In this document: one piece after another, positions 22,081 to 33,660 of the stretch | Numbering within the stretch: the first letter of the stretch is position 1 | How the letters are laid out: every line of letters begins with the position of its first letter | DNA from: Euborellia annulipes | Taxonomy: Eukaryota > Arthropoda > Insecta > Dermaptera > Anisolabididae | Assembly (NCBI GenBank): GCA_023213315.1 | Contig: JAKCPI010016767.1 | Location: forward strand, 1 to 64,000 | DNA length: 64,000 nucleotides | Direction of reading: 5' to 3' | Notes under the pieces: generated by a model | The model's database searches: none | What the model was told of the DNA's origin: nothing | The model's input: the letters and a program-made list of their open reading frames with translations, nothing else | Program-made: the position numbers and the translations under genes

Positions 22081-22975
22081 AGTTTGCGATAGGAAATAAA
22101 GCACCGGGCAAATAATAGCTTTAATCTTGTTTTCTCTAACCGTTAGAATCGAATGCAATAGCGTATACTTTTCAAATAGTAATTTTAAGACAGATATCTA
22201 TTGACATCTTAATTGTGTGAAACGGGTTGTCTAAAAAATTGCGGTATATGATTAATCATAGGCAAAGACTGCTAGTATTTAATTATATCCTCCGATCCTT
22301 TTCTATTTTTAACAACATTCGACGAATTCCTGATTTTTTTTTGACAATTCTATCATCTGTAATATTAATATGAACAGTAGAGAGAGAGACAGTTGGATTG
22401 CTGGCCCTCAGCCAGATCATCAAATGATGATGATGGTGCAAACAAACCAAGAGGTGGCTTTGAACCAGTCAGCATCTTCTATTTGTTCAAGATTAGGGCA
22501 TAGGATAGAGGAGAGAGAACCCTTTCCCTGATGAAAGCATCCATTGTACCCACCAGCCACCTTTTTAATTATATCTCCACCTTCTTCTCTACGTAATACG
22601 TGCATTATACTTCGTACATCTTATCTCTCTCTGAATTCTTGGAATAAAGTAACAAGTTCTTCTTTTCCCATCCTCCACTCCCTACTGAATATAACTTTTC
22701 TGCTGAGATTTCTAACTTTGCAATAAGTATTTTTTTTTTTTTTTTTTACTTGTTAAATAATAACTTTGTTAAGAATTAAATTATAGAAATAAAATATTTT
22801 TTATCTTGAATAAAGAAAGGACGGTTCAAGGCTATTTTAATATTATAAAAGACATTTGTATTATGTATTGGTAAAAAAAAAAATGGCGACTGAGAATTTG
22901 AGTGATCGTCAAAATAAAATTTGAACAACGAATTGCAAATAATATAGATCGAAAGAAGATAAATTTATAAACACT
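22081..22975. other. Unique non-coding sequence
   Basis: No repeat family or gene recognised. Confidence 0.35.
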
Positions 22976-23356
22976 GGTGTAACTGGTCGCACAGCACACA
23001 ACTTTTCCTTAACTTTATTAAGAGAAAGTTGTATTCTGTGCTTCTCACATCAGATTTTTTTGTGTCGAGATATACTTTTTGGCCGATTTTGTTCAAAAGC
23101 TTCATGTCACGTCCCAGGAGGGTACCTAACTTATTAATAAATATACAATTTCAAAACTCTTTTCGTTCTTGAGATATTTTGTTCACCGACACACAGACAG
23201 ACAGACCATGTTGCGAAAACCACTTTTTTGGATTCCAGGGACCTAAAAACGTGCATATCCATCAAAATCTCGACATCGAATTTTTGAAATGAATCCAATA
23301 CTTTCGGTTCTCTCTATATACTGTATATAAACATATATAGAGGTAAGAGAAAGTAA
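22976..23356 (-). mobile_element. Family E element, internally deleted
   Basis: Minus-oriented copy: head hairpin with GTCGCACAGCACACAACTTT and its inverted partner, then a jump to TTTGGCCGATTTTGTTCAAA and the tail GGTAAGAGAAAGTAAAA. The central part with the GTTACCATGGCAAC word is deleted. Confidence 0.6.
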
Positions 23357-23606
23357 AATAATATGAATTTTCAATCGTTTTTCATATACTGTCGTGCTTG
23401 AATCTGTATATACCCAAAATAAAAGGCCGAGCAGCTATGTTTATTTCTTTATATAAGAACCCACAGCGACGTTTCGGTCGTATAGTCGACCGAAACGTCG
23501 CTGTGGGTTCCAAGGGGGAGGTAATTACCCCCCCCCCCTCTCCGAGACTTGAGAAAAATATATTTTTTGGAAAAAAAATTGTATTTTTAATATAAAATTT
23601 TAAAAA

Positions 23607-23905
23607 CTAATTAGGAGAGGACGGGAGCCTTTCCTGGACGCAGCATTCAAGTAAAAATATAAAACGTTATATTCGAGCGCTAGTCGCACTCATATTCAGG
23701 TCCTATAGTAACAAACTTTATTTAGTTAATTGATCATTTTACAAAATACGTAAAATGATCAATTTGTTATGATGATCAGTTTGTTACTATAGGCGCTGAA
23801 GATAAGTGTGACTAGCGCTCGAAACGTCGGCGACAGAATTTAATGTTTTTTATTTTTACTTGGCTGCTGCGTTCCGGGAAGGCTCCCGTCCTCTCCTAAT
23901 TGATT
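23607..23905. repeat. Inner palindrome with hammerhead-like motifs
   Basis: Arms starting TAGGAGAGGACGGGAGCC are inverted at the right end (GGCTCCCGTCCTCTCCTA). Each arm has AGCGCTCGAA; a smaller hairpin of AAAATGATCAA words sits in the centre. Nested inside the hAT element. Confidence 0.7.
23796..23832 (+). ncRNA. Hammerhead-like motif (f)
   Basis: CTGAAGA (23796-23802), stem II AGTGT/GCGCT with wobble pairs, GAAACGTC (23821-23828). Stem I pairing is weak here. The inverted partner near 23669-23699 has mutated boxes (CTGAATA, GAATAT). Confidence 0.5.
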
Positions 23906-24132
23906 ATCTACAGCCATCAAACTCAACAATTAAAAACTAATACTTAAAAATTGTATATATATTCTAGTAAACAAGTACAGAATGCACCTTTAAATTACCG
24001 ATAATAAGAAAAAATTGTGTTCTGTGCGACCAGTCACACCAAATTACTCCCCCCCCTCTCAAGAAACTCCTCTGGATCCGCCACTGGTGGGTTCTTAAAT
24101 AAAGAAATAAACATAGCTGCTCGGCCTTTTAT

Positions 24133-24810
24133 TTTTCTACTACTAATTTGATTCAGCTATTCACCTCGTTAACATAGTTTATTAAGAAAAAAAAAAAAAA
24201 AATGAATCAAATTTAAGTAGCTTAAAAAAGACTTGATATACAAGTTATGAATATCCCTTTAAAAATTTTAACAGTATAACTTATTTCTCAGCCGCCATTG
24301 ACCAACGATGTGAATCAAAGAATTATTAAAATATTTAAATTTATTAACCAGGCTATTAAAAGCACAAATCCTCGCTGACTAAGTGCAAACAAATACAAAA
24401 CAAACCAACATACATTTTTAGAGTGTAAATAAAATACACTCTCTTCGTTAAATACTGACCGATCTTTCAATTAATTCTCTTAACCTATAACCAAGGATTG
24501 TTTATTTTTATTTTTTGACGAAATAATTTAAAATTCAAATGTAAATGCAAAGTACTATATGTATAATATAATAAAATACTTGCGCAATATTTTTTTTTTT
24601 TTTGTCATCATCATCTTTGCACGCAAATTAAAGACCTTGAATTTTTATTTGAATCATATTGATTAAGAATTTATCTTAATTTACATATTACTTTTAGATT
24701 TGTGAAATCCGCCTGACTAATTATTAATCGTTATAATAATAATAATCAGGAATGATTAGTAGGGAAAGTCACAGGAAGGAGGAATTTCTATTCATTGGAA
24801 TGTGTCTGTG

Positions 24811-24841
<31 letters not shown>

Positions 24842-25104
24842 GTCAGCATTGATTGAGAAATTTCTTCAAAGGGAAAGGGAAAATAAAATGATTTTTTTTT
24901 ATTTATATCCAACTAACGAGTGGATTTCGCTCTCTCTCTTTGGACCTTCTTTTAGAGCATAGTTTCTCAACCTTATTTTGCTCTCCGGCCCCTTTGGGAA
25001 TTTGTTTTTTTTTTTTCTAGAGCCCCCCTCCTCCATCTTAATTTTACTTACCACTCTCTTGTGTGTGTGATGTCCCCAGGTTGCCATCGATACAATAAAA
25101 TTTA
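24133..25104. other. Non-coding sequence with homopolymers
   Basis: Includes a T run (24811-24838) and a C-rich/T-rich stretch near 25000-25030. No gene recognised. Confidence 0.35.
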
Positions 25105-25288
25105 AAAAAATCTGGTGTGACTGGCGCACAACTTTCTCTTACCTTCGGTAATCGAAAGTTGTGTTCTGTGCTTGTCACACCAGATTTTTTGTGTCGACAT
25201 GTATTTAGTTTCCGACAGCACACGGTAATCATTCGATTTTTAAGAAAATTTTAAAGTATGTGAAAATATTTATATTTTGTTACCATGG
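25105..25288 (-). mobile_element. Family E element, head part
   Basis: Head hairpin AAAAAATCTGGTGTGACTGG with its partner TCACACCAGATTTTTT, then ATGTATTTAGTTTCCGACAG. The copy ends at GTTACCATGGCA, where a hAT-like terminus begins. Confidence 0.65.
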
Positions 25289-25600
25289 CAGGGGCGTATA
25301 TAGAAATTTTTTTCGGGGGGGGGGGGAGGCTCAACTCAAAAATTTTTCTGCAAAAATTTTTTTTTAAAGAAACTAAATTTTTTATGCCCCTGCGGAACAT
25401 TTCTCCTTTTGCGGAACCAAAGTTTTTTCTCCCTTAAATGCAAATAATTTGACCCTTTTTTTTGCGTACGAGTCATCTTTTTCAGACTCAGGTTTCGACC
25501 GGCCGAAAGTTTCGGCTACTTTTTGGCCGAAACCGAAACCAGGATTTTTGGCTGAAACCGAATATTCGGTCGGTTCCTAATAGAAATACACTTTTTAAGC
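25289..25600 (+). mobile_element. hAT-like fragment
   Basis: Left end CAGGGGCGTATATAGAAATT matches the element at 1641. Further right, GGCCGAAACCGAAACC and GAATATTCGGTCGGTT match words at 38040-38340 and 54690-54760. No right terminus or duplication was found. Confidence 0.45.
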
Positions 25601-25753
25601 CCTCTGACTCTTAAATTGATTGTGAACTAAAATCTCAAGAACGAAAAGAGCTACAAGTTTGAAATTTGATATTTAAATTAGTTACCTCCGTAGGTTTCGA
25701 AAAGGCCTTCTATTAAGTTACTGTATAATTTTACACTATTTCCGTATATTATT

Positions 25754-25829
25754 CTAACTTTTTTTTATTTTTTTTGTTTCAGGTAAGCATCTTGGAATTC
25801 CATCTATTGCATCTCTCCTATATGTGAGT
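25754..25829 (+). other. Candidate recursive splice site 2 with RS-exon
   Basis: Branch-point consensus TTCTAAC with A at 25757, 25 nt before the junction; long T-rich tract; TTTTGTTTCAG ending at 25782 fused to GTAAGCATC (25783 onward). A downstream 5' splice site GTGAGTG begins at 25824, giving a 41-nt RS-exon (25783-25823). The RS-exon and its downstream flank show no match to sites 1 and 3 beyond the GTAAGCATC motif, which argues for selection rather than a shared repeat. Confidence 0.78.
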
Positions 25830-26394
25830 GCTGAAGCAAAAATGCCTTTAATCTTTCATTTAAATATTGGATCACATGTATAGTTAAAAAGTCTATATAG
25901 CCTCAGATGCCGAAGGCATTACTCACTTATTAGAAAAATAAATTAATTTCAATTAGAAACTATTTAATCGTCATTCAATCATTTTCTAGAAACTCAATTA
26001 AAAGTGATTTATATATATTTTTTTTCTATTCTATTATTTAAGAATGAGGAAAAAATTGCAAAATATCTGATTGAAATCATGAGAAAAGAATGAAAATTGC
26101 ATGAAAGAACAAACGAACACCTGTGGGGCAAATCTTATAAATCGTTCAAGTGTACGTATTTAATAACAAAAACATTTGAATTTTTTTTTTTATTTTCCGT
26201 CTCGGCTGCTGAGGCCATTTAAGGTTTCACTTTTATTTGTTGATAAATACCGATGGGTACCGGGGGACGTTCCACACGGTGATTCCTCGGTGCCACCCAA
26301 ACGAAGTTCCGACGCGGTTAACTGCAATGAAATTTTGTTTTTAATGTAATTTTTGTGGTATTTATCTAATAAAGTAGTTTTCGCAACATGGCCT
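25830..26394. other. Unique intronic sequence
   Basis: No repeat family or gene recognised. The minus frame at 26190-26414 is not convincing. Confidence 0.35.
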
Positions 26395-26862
26395 GTCTGT
26401 GTGTGTTTGTTCAATTTAAAGAATGAAGGAATGACCTAGGATGTTGAAATTTTATATTTAAGTTAGGCACACCCTTGAGGCGTGAAAAAAAAGCTTTTAA
26501 TCAAAATCGGCCAAAAAGTACTAGTACTTTACTGATGTACTTTTTTAGTTATTGTCGTTTTTCTCAAAATTCGCTCTAACAATTTTGATTAAAATTCAAA
26601 AATCAATTATTTTTTAGATGACCTTTAAAATGTATATTCCCATTTTGCCATTGAAATCTTTTGAAGACCACTTTACTGTTGTACCTCATAGGAAAGATGA
26701 GAAATAATTGCTAAAATATAAATATTTTCTCAAGTTTAGAGGTATACATCTTGGATTTTAATATACTAGTATTGACAGAAACTAAATATATCTAGACACA
26801 AACTGGTGTGACAAGGACAGCACACAACTTTGCGGCAAGTCACACCAGATTTTTTTTTTTTA
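26395..26862 (+). mobile_element. Family E element, middle and end
   Basis: TGTCTGTGTGTGTTTGTTCA, then GAAATTTTATATTTAAGTTA, AAAATCGGCCAAAAAGTACT and ACCACTTTACT; the terminal hairpin is shortened to GGTGTGACAAGGACAGCACAC..AGTCACACCAGA. Confidence 0.65.
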
Positions 26863-27359
26863 ATTCTGGGTCAGAGGTCATATAAATAGGGATACACAAA
26901 ATACATAAATACAAAAGATGGAAATTTGCATGACTAAATTACAATAAAAAAATTGCTATAATTATTTGTTTATTTATTTTAATAACGATTTTTTTTTTTA
27001 GTCTTGTATGCCATGCCAACCAATTAGAAGCGTAATTTTCCAACTCGTAATTATTCATATTTTAATTAGAGATATTAATCAATACATCCACAATTATATG
27101 TTAATTTAATGAGAAAGTAGATCTGATCCGGGACTACAAAAAAAAAAAACTTGTAATTATATAATTGGGACTCTAAAATCTTTTAGCAAATTTCTTTTAG
27201 TATTTAATCGTTTCTCTATACTATTTTTTTGACCCCTCCCGCCCTTCTCAAGTGATATTGATGTAGATAATAGGAACACGTTGAACAAAAAATCTTTAAG
27301 CCATAGAAAAGGATTGATAAAACAGGCGATATTGGTGTCAGTATCAAAAGATGTACCTA
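26863..27359. other. AT-rich non-coding sequence
   Basis: Nothing recognised. Confidence 0.35.
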
Positions 27360-27580
27360 GACAAAAATTCTGAGATGTTTGTCACAGTATTGTAAAATAT
27401 ATAGAATCCATGGGCTACGTGTTGTTTTTTTATCAGTATATATCCAGTAAAACATGACCAGACACGTATCCCATGCACTCTATACATTTTCTAAAGTATT
27501 TCATAATTTTTGACAGCCAACTCTCAGAATTTCTCATATATGCACTGAAGATGGTCCCTGTAAAGGAACCGAAATTTTTG
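27360..27580 (+). ncRNA. Imperfect inverted repeat ending in hammerhead-like motif (o)
   Basis: Inverted words (GAATCCATGGGCTACGTG against CACGTATCCCATGCACTC) precede CTGAAGA (27545-27551), stem II GGT/ACC with additional CC/GG pairs and a bulge, and GAAA (27571-27574). TTTTTG follows, so the cleavage triplet is not recognisable. A diverged Penelope-type tail is likely. Confidence 0.4.
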
Positions 27581-27924
27581 AATTAATAATAATCCGCGTA
27601 TTGTGACTTTGAAAATAAGAAACTATTTTTCACTAATTTGTTTATTCTTCTGATGAAAGATGCGTTTGGACTCAAAAACGTCATAGAAAATTTAATATTT
27701 AGAAAAATTGAGTTTAATTTATACTTTTTTTTACCTATATATGAAATACCGTATATAGAGAGAGTATTGTCCAGATTTTGATGGAAATACACTTTTGAAG
27801 GTCCCTGACTTCAAAAAATCTGAAAAAAAAAGACCCCTTTTCTTATACAAACCACATTTTACTCGAAATTTTTTGTTTCTTCAAGTCTCTTGTCTCTATT
27901 GAAAATTTGCACCCTCTTCTGGTT

Positions 27925-28485
27925 TAAGGATTGAAAAGTTGACTCTGACTTTAGTCAAGAATCGAACTTTTACTGAAAATAATCGACTTTTTAGAATCGA
28001 GTTGAAACTCTTTTAAGTCGATTAGAATCGATTCTCACTGGACGACTTCGACTTTTTTTCTTACATTGGTTAATATAGTTTGAAACGTTTTAATTGATTG
28101 ACTTTCATCTTTGTTTTAAAACCTACACATAACACACCAATCAACACGCTTTCTAAGATCGGTTAGTGAACATATGTGGCATTCTTAATTCCTCAATTTT
28201 AATATTTTATTTTAAAGTTGGGTGCCATATCACGTGCAATTTCTGGAGAGATTGAAAACAATATTTATGTGTGTTGTATTTAATAAAATGTTTAAATACT
28301 TAATAAATTATATTATAAATAAATAAATATATTTAATATTTACTGAGTAATCATCTCCTAAGCACGAGTTAGAGAGTTTTTAAAAAGTCGACTTTCAGAA
28401 ATGATTAATCGATTCCGAGAATCGAAGAATATAAAGTCGATTCCAAAATTGAAAATCGACTTTTCGAGCGCCTTTTCCATCCCTA
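27925..28485 (-). mobile_element. Non-autonomous hAT, family C (copy 1)
   Basis: Reverse-oriented relative of 39204-39814, rich in TCGA-type words (AATCGACTTT, GAATCGATT). Ends TAAGGATTGAAAAG and CTTTTCCATCCCTA; imperfect 8-bp duplication TTCTGGTT/TTCTGATC. Interior includes TTGCACGTGATATGGC-type sequence on the opposite strand. Confidence 0.7.
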
Positions 28486-28493
28486 TTCTGATC

Positions 28494-29275
28494 TCGTTTA
28501 TTAAACTTATTAATTCTTACAGTACCTCTAACTTTTACAACTATCGCAATGGCTGAAAAACAAGAATTTTGGTTTAAAATAATTTCGTTTACCCCCTCAA
28601 ACGAGGCAAATGTTTACCCATTGATATGCCACTGCATTTATTGTTATAATCTCATATATTTACATACCACTTGAGAATTTTTTTGTCCTCTCATATTATA
28701 ATCAAAAAATCTCTTGAATGGGATTTTTTTTTCCAACGTAATAATAAAAGTTTCTCAATTAACTCGCTCTTTATTTTCTTCATTAAATTAATCCCCCTTT
28801 TATTTGTTTGTTTGAATTTTTGTTTAAAGTTTTATAATAAATGTCATTTTAAATATGATGATGATTGTCAAGAGGGAGTAAAATATAAAAAGAGAATTTA
28901 AAAAAAAAAAAAATCAAAGAAACATATGGGAAAATTCTTCATGTTGGTTTCCAATTAAAAAGTCCCGTTGGTCCAGAGAGAGAGATAGAGAGATGGCCTT
29001 TGCGATAAGTCGGCGTTCTCATCTTTTAAGAAAAAAAAAACAACTTGAAGAAAAAAAATAATAATACGCAAACTAAAATTATAACAAATTATCTATTTGA
29101 TAAATTTTGCAACATGTTAAAAGATAATTGACGTCCATTTTATACTCGTTTTTTAATAAATGAGTACGTGGAGTGAGAGACGAGAGACGTGGGCGTGACC
29201 AAGGGGAGTTAAAAAGTAGATTTAATAAAATTTTGGTTCGAAATAAAATTTTTACACTCTTATAGAGAATATTTT
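28494..29275. other. AT-rich non-coding sequence
   Basis: A/T runs and a GAGA patch near 28975. Nothing else recognised. Confidence 0.35.
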
Positions 29276-29515
29276 GCTCAGGGGCCCACATCTTGTGGGT
29301 ACGTGGATGGCGACCACGAGCTGCCCTAGCTGGGACTGACAGTACGTCTGTTCTTTTCATGACAGTCTCTTCCCTTCTATATTTTCAACAGGCGTCAGAC
29401 CGTGCGATAGGCCGGCCTGTTATATTACTTCTCAGTCACAAAAACCCATGAATGCCAAATCCGCCAACCCCGCACCGCGGGAATAATCAAGCGAAGAAAG
29501 AAGACACTCTTATAG
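29276..29515 (+). mobile_element. SINE-like element, family S3 (copy 1)
   Basis: Begins GGGGCCCACATCTTGTGGG, continues GACCACGAGCTGCCC, 'caacaggcgtcag', 'ggccggcctg' and CCCCGCACCGCGGGAATAA, ending in a GAAGAAAGAAGA-type tail. Copies at 40705 (plus) and 54415 (minus) share the order. GC-richer than its surroundings. The purine-rich short-repeat tail suggests a retroposon. Promoter origin unclear. Confidence 0.6.
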
Positions 29516-29519
29516 AAAA

Positions 29520-29690
29520 CTAGTGAGAGTAAATACTCGGGGCTCTAAATTCTCAAAAGGGGAGGCTCAAAATATTTCTGGAAATTACCCATAGGAAACA
29601 TTGGGCTCTATCAAAAATTAAAGCCAATTAATTTTAATAATTAAATCTCTCAAATGAAAAATAATAAAAATTATTATTTTTTTTTTTTAA
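29520..29690. repeat. Dispersed repeat relic (family R-related)
   Basis: 'ggggaggctcaaaatatttc' and 'cccataggaaacattgggctctatc' match 9560-9690 and 16230-16310. Confidence 0.4.
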
Positions 29691-30090
29691 GTGAAACTTT
29701 AATTTGATCCCTTCAAATGTTTTCGCTCTTCTATCAGGATGTCGCGTTACAAGCCGTGACGTCAAAGGCCGTGACGTTACAAGCCATGACGTCAAAAATA
29801 GGAAAGTTGGACTTATATGACGAATTATAAAAAAATAATTCTGAGATTTAATTATTCAATTTTTAAATTGATAAAATATAAATTTTAAAATGATTCAAAT
29901 CTTCATAAATATTGTTCTCAGTTTTTGACATGCGTCTATTGATTTCCCATTATCATTCCCATTTTCTAATTATTAAGTTAAGATCAAAAACACGAGTTTA
30001 ATACCCTTAATTGAATAATTTTCAATTAAACGCCTACGATCCGAAAAAAAAGTTTCACTTGCATCGTGGTTTCATAAAACCACACAATGA
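29691..30090 (+). mobile_element. Family D element (copy 3)
   Basis: Near-complete copy: GTGAAACTTTAATTTGATCC at the left, tandem 'acaagccgtgacgtcaaaggc' with CRE-like TGACGTCA, and CCTACGATCCGAAAAAAAAG with CTTGCATCGTGG at the right. Confidence 0.7.
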
Positions 30091-30980
30091 TTTTTTTTGG
30101 ATGTGGATCTACTCAGAAGGCGTCATACGATTAAATATTTTTAAGGGAGGCATTCCAATATAAACGCTGTCTTAGAGCATGATCAAAAAGTCAGTGGTTT
30201 ACTTGCGGGAATTAAATTAAATAATAGAAAGAATATTGTCTGCCATTTGTTAAAAGAAAAAATTCCAAATCATATGTGATGTGTGAAAATAAAAAGAAAA
30301 TCTGTTTTGGTAATTATTAGAGTTTAAAATAACGAGAAGATTTTAATCTCCGATAATATCATGGACATCACGAATCTTGCAAGTTATTATATAACCCCAA
30401 GAGCATGAGTCACGTTGTTAAATATGCCGGTGTTGGTCCATCTCCAGGGAGAGAGAAAGAAATAAAGAACCTGTAGAAAGAAAGAATTCATTCGTTCGAA
30501 TGAAAGAGGGGGGGTCATCGACCGACCGACCGACCGACGACGGCGTCGAGAGTAGCAAATCCACAAAGCAAATGCAAGAGAGAGAGAACTAGTTGGAATT
30601 GTTATCGGGGCTATGGATTCTAGCTGAAATGAGCTCTCTCTCGGTTAGGTCACGAAGAAGAGTTCAACACCAACGGAATTCCGTTGCAAAACTATGCGAG
30701 AGACTTAACTGTGAGATTAAAAAAAAAAAAATTTAATTGATAAATAATCAAGGGAGTATAAAAGTTGCAAATTCTTTAGAGGCACCGGTTTTTGGGTTTC
30801 CAAAAAGGAACCTCATAGGAAGGACTTTAATTTGCCCTTAATGTCCTGCCTAGAAGAGGCAACCCCCTCCATAGGCAACCCTAGTCTCAAGCAAACATTC
30901 ACAAATTTTCCCAATACCTCCCCCCCACTCCTACCCAAGCCTGCTTGGTAGCATCTATTCTCTTTTATTCACTCAGTCAC
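30091..30980. other. Unique block with GAGA-rich and CG-bearing patches
   Basis: Around 30430-30720 lie several GAGAGAGA tracts, a (GACC)n run (30515-30539) and CGTCGAGAG-type words, unlike the surrounding AT-rich DNA. A regulatory element is possible; the evidence is compositional only. Confidence 0.3.
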
Positions 30981-30984
30981 ATGT

Positions 30985-31023
30985 ACTCCTGAAGATGGGT
31001 TAATAGCCCGAAATATATCGAGT
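30985..31023 (+). ncRNA. Minimal hammerhead-ribozyme motif (m)
   Basis: Stem I ACTC (30985-30988) with GAGT (31020-31023); box CTGAAGA (30989-30995); stem II GGGT (30997-31000) with GCCC (31006-31009); GAAA (31010-31013); then TATATC with predicted cleavage after C31019. Stem III is the palindrome ATATAT, which would pair between two RNA copies. All core positions fit. Confidence 0.7.
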
Positions 31024-31227
31024 TAGAAATTCAATATTTCTTTCATTTACAACTTAAACTTGTTAGTGAAACCTCACATATACTAAATAATTTTATTTAT
31101 AAATTTGTGTGCTGTGCAATCAGTCACACCCGGATTTTTAAAATTTTTACAACCAATATTCTGTCATTATAATGAAATGAAAAATATAACTCTAGCCAAA
31201 CGCAGCGCAGATGAGATTGTAGGCTAC

Positions 31228-31265
31228 AAAAAAGACCTGATGAAGACAAGAAACGTCTTCAATTG
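31228..31265 (+). ncRNA. Hammerhead-like motif (n), stem II reduced
   Basis: CTGATGA (31237-31243) and GAAACGTC (31250-31257) are present but only six bases lie between them, so stem II is almost absent. The sequence can instead fold as GAAGAC/GTCTTC. Probably a decayed copy. Confidence 0.4.
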
Positions 31266-32025
31266 TAATCAACTTAATCCTAACGCAATTATTAGAGCCT
31301 CAATCTAAACTCCCGCATATTTTCATCTAATTAAAAAACATGATGTTCTCGGCACTGCCTACTTCCATCATAATAATTCCGTTATTAGTTGAGCTATTAA
31401 ACTAGGTGTCGGAGAGTTTGTTATGAATGAATGGACCATTTGATTCCAGGCTGGCTGCTGCCATAATATTTATCCCTGAGGGGCCCTTGACCCCGGGGGA
31501 GGGGACTCCGCCCTCTTCCTCCGCCTTTTATAGACAAACGTTGGCATTAAACAGACGACCTCAATTCCTAACATTTATTTATAGTATCTAGGCAAAACTT
31601 TATCTCTTTGATGATGATGATGATGATGATGATGAATCCAGTATGACAAATGGACAGGAAAATTATATGCATTTTTTTTTCTTCTATTTATTTACAAATC
31701 CAAAGGAAGTTATTATTATTATTAATATTATAGATCGGAAAACAGGAAGTTGAGCTTTTAAAAAACTTTCTTTCTATGAATGAATGAATGTCATAGTAAA
31801 TAAAATTAAAAAAAATATCTGATTTCCTTTTCGTAATATAAAACCGTTTTGATAATTCGAGATTTCAAATCTATCTCAAAGTTTGAAGGTTATATTAAAA
31901 AAAAAAAAAAAAAAAACTCACAATGGCCTTTTTTTATATAAAGAAATTTAATCTTTAATTCATAATGGAGGCAGTTTTTTAGAGAAAATATTGATTTGAA
32001 AAAATATAACTAAAGTTTAGACCAA
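31266..32025. other. Non-coding with (GAT)n microsatellite
   Basis: A (GAT)n run occupies 31609-31634; an A run is at 31899-31916. No gene recognised. Confidence 0.4.
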
Positions 32026-32204
32026 AGTGTTTACAAGGGCGGATCCAGAGGTGTTTCTCGGGGGGGGGGGGGTAATCTGGTGTGACTCGTCGAAAAGCAC
32101 ACTATTTTTTTTTAATTTCGGTAATTTAAAAGCGCATTTTGTACTTGTTTGCCAGAATATAAATATACATCAAATTTTTAAGTATTAATTTTAAAAATTT
32201 TACA

Positions 32205-32516
32205 TTAAAAAATAAAATAAAAAAAAAGATTTTAAAAAAATGCTTTTATTTAAATTGAACTAAAAAGAGAGAAATAAGGGAGAAATAATTTAATTGTTCT
32301 TGTTAAAATTTTTTAATATTTGACTTAAAATAAAAGCGTGGGGCGCTTCGAAGTGATTCCGAGGCTCGCGCCCCACGCTTTTATTTTAAGTCATAAATAT
32401 TAAAAAATTTTAACAAGAACAATTAAATTATTTCTCCCTTATTTCTCTCTTTTTAGTTCAATTTAAATAAAAGCATTTTTTTAAAAATCTTTTTTTTTAT
32501 TTTATTTTTATTTTAA
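32205..32516. repeat. Palindrome inside the hAT element
   Basis: Arms of about 143 bp meet at a GC-richer loop. The inner ends are AAAATAAAAGCGTGGGGCG and CGCCCCACGCTTTTATTTT. Confidence 0.8.
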
Positions 32517-32539
32517 GCTTTTTAGTCTTTTAGTCTTAT

Positions 32540-33660
32540 CAAAAATCATCAATATGATAAAGTAACACATTAGTTTGGCCTGTATTGATTTGGTTCAATT
32601 GAAAAATTATTCATTATGATAAAAAAATGACTCGTAAATATCAAAATTCAAAACTATAGTTAATAGGGCCTTATTTGCGTGAGGCTTCAAATAAAGTACC
32701 ACATTAGTTTGGTCTATTTTGATCAAAACCACCATATAGTGGCGTCATCAAAAATGACTCTTAAGTATTACATTTCACACCTCTAGCCCATCGGGAAGTC
32801 TTTTGAAATTACATTAATTCGCGAAGGGTTTCAAATAAAGTACCACATTAGTTTGGTCTATTTTGATTAAAACCACCATATAGTGGCGTCATCAAAAATG
32901 ACTCTTAAGTATTACATTTCACATCTCTAGCCCATCGGGAAGTCTTTTGAAATTACATTAATTCGCGAAGGGTTTCAAATAAAGTACCACATTAGTTTGG
33001 TCTATTTTGATCAAAACCACCATATAGTGGCGTCATCAAAAATGACTCTTAAGTATTACATTTCACATCTCTAGCCCATCGGGAAGTCTTTTGAAATTAC
33101 ATTAATTCACGAAGGGTTTCAAATAAAGTACCACATTAGTTTAGTCTATTTTGATCAAAACCACCATATAGTGGCGTCATCAAAAATGACTCTTAAGTAT
33201 TACATTTCACATCTCTAGCCCATCGGGAAGTCTTTTGAAATTACATTAATTCGCGAAGGGTTTCAAATAAAGTACCACATTAGTTTGGTCTATTTTGATC
33301 AAAACCACCATATAGTGGCGTCATCAAAAATGACTCTTAAGTATTACATTTCACACCTCTAGCCCATCGGGAAGTCTTTTGAAATTACATTAATTCACGA
33401 AGGGTTTCAAATAAAGTACCACATTAGTTTGGTCTATTTTGAACAAAACCACCATATAGTGGCGTCATCAAAAATGACTCTTAAGTATTACATTTCACAT
33501 CTCTAGCCCATCGGGAAGTCTTTTGAAATTACATTAATTCACGAAGGGTTTCAAATAAAGTACCACATTAATTTGGTCCATTTTGGTAAAACCAAACTCA
33601 CAATTTGCGTCATCAAAAATGACTCTTAAATATCAAATTTCACACCTCTAGCTCATCGGG
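32540..33660 (+). repeat. 144-bp tandem repeat array
   Basis: Units begin at 32821, 32965, 33109, 33253, 33397 and 33541 with exact 144-bp spacing (GCGAAGGGTTTCAAATAAAG). Central units are almost identical; the first (about 32669) and last are diverged, and a more distant unit precedes them. Each contains CACCATATAGTGGCGTCATC. Confidence 0.9.

Larger units (their letters stand above)
23511..24086. mobile_element. hAT-type non-autonomous element with 8-bp target duplication
   Basis: Ends CAAGGGGGAGG and GGATCCGCCACTG; duplication GTGGGTTC at 23503-23510 and 24087-24094. The sequence near the right end matches the CAAGGGCGGATCC family (32034, 35282), including the GGTGTGACTGGTCGCAC-like word. 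It carries a palindromic insertion at 23607-23905. Confidence 0.8.
23419..24132. repeat. Head-to-head hammerhead-tail palindrome split by a hAT element
   Basis: A palindrome (23460-23507) has perfect 21-bp arms around TATAGT, each with CGACCGAAACGTCGCTGTGG. The left arm continues to 23419 (GGCCGAGCAGCTATG). The right arm continues only after 24094, because the hAT element at 23511-24086 was inserted into it. Without that insertion the locus is two inverted copies of one tail ending in the 3' half of a hammerhead core. Confidence 0.75.

Noticed and set aside
31237..31308. Plus-strand frame through the hammerhead-like region at 31105-31308
   Set aside because: Overlaps family E head words and a hammerhead motif; no domain recognisable.
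32540..33660. CRISPR-like array
   Set aside because: Units are contiguous 144-bp tandem copies without variable spacers, in a eukaryotic transposon.
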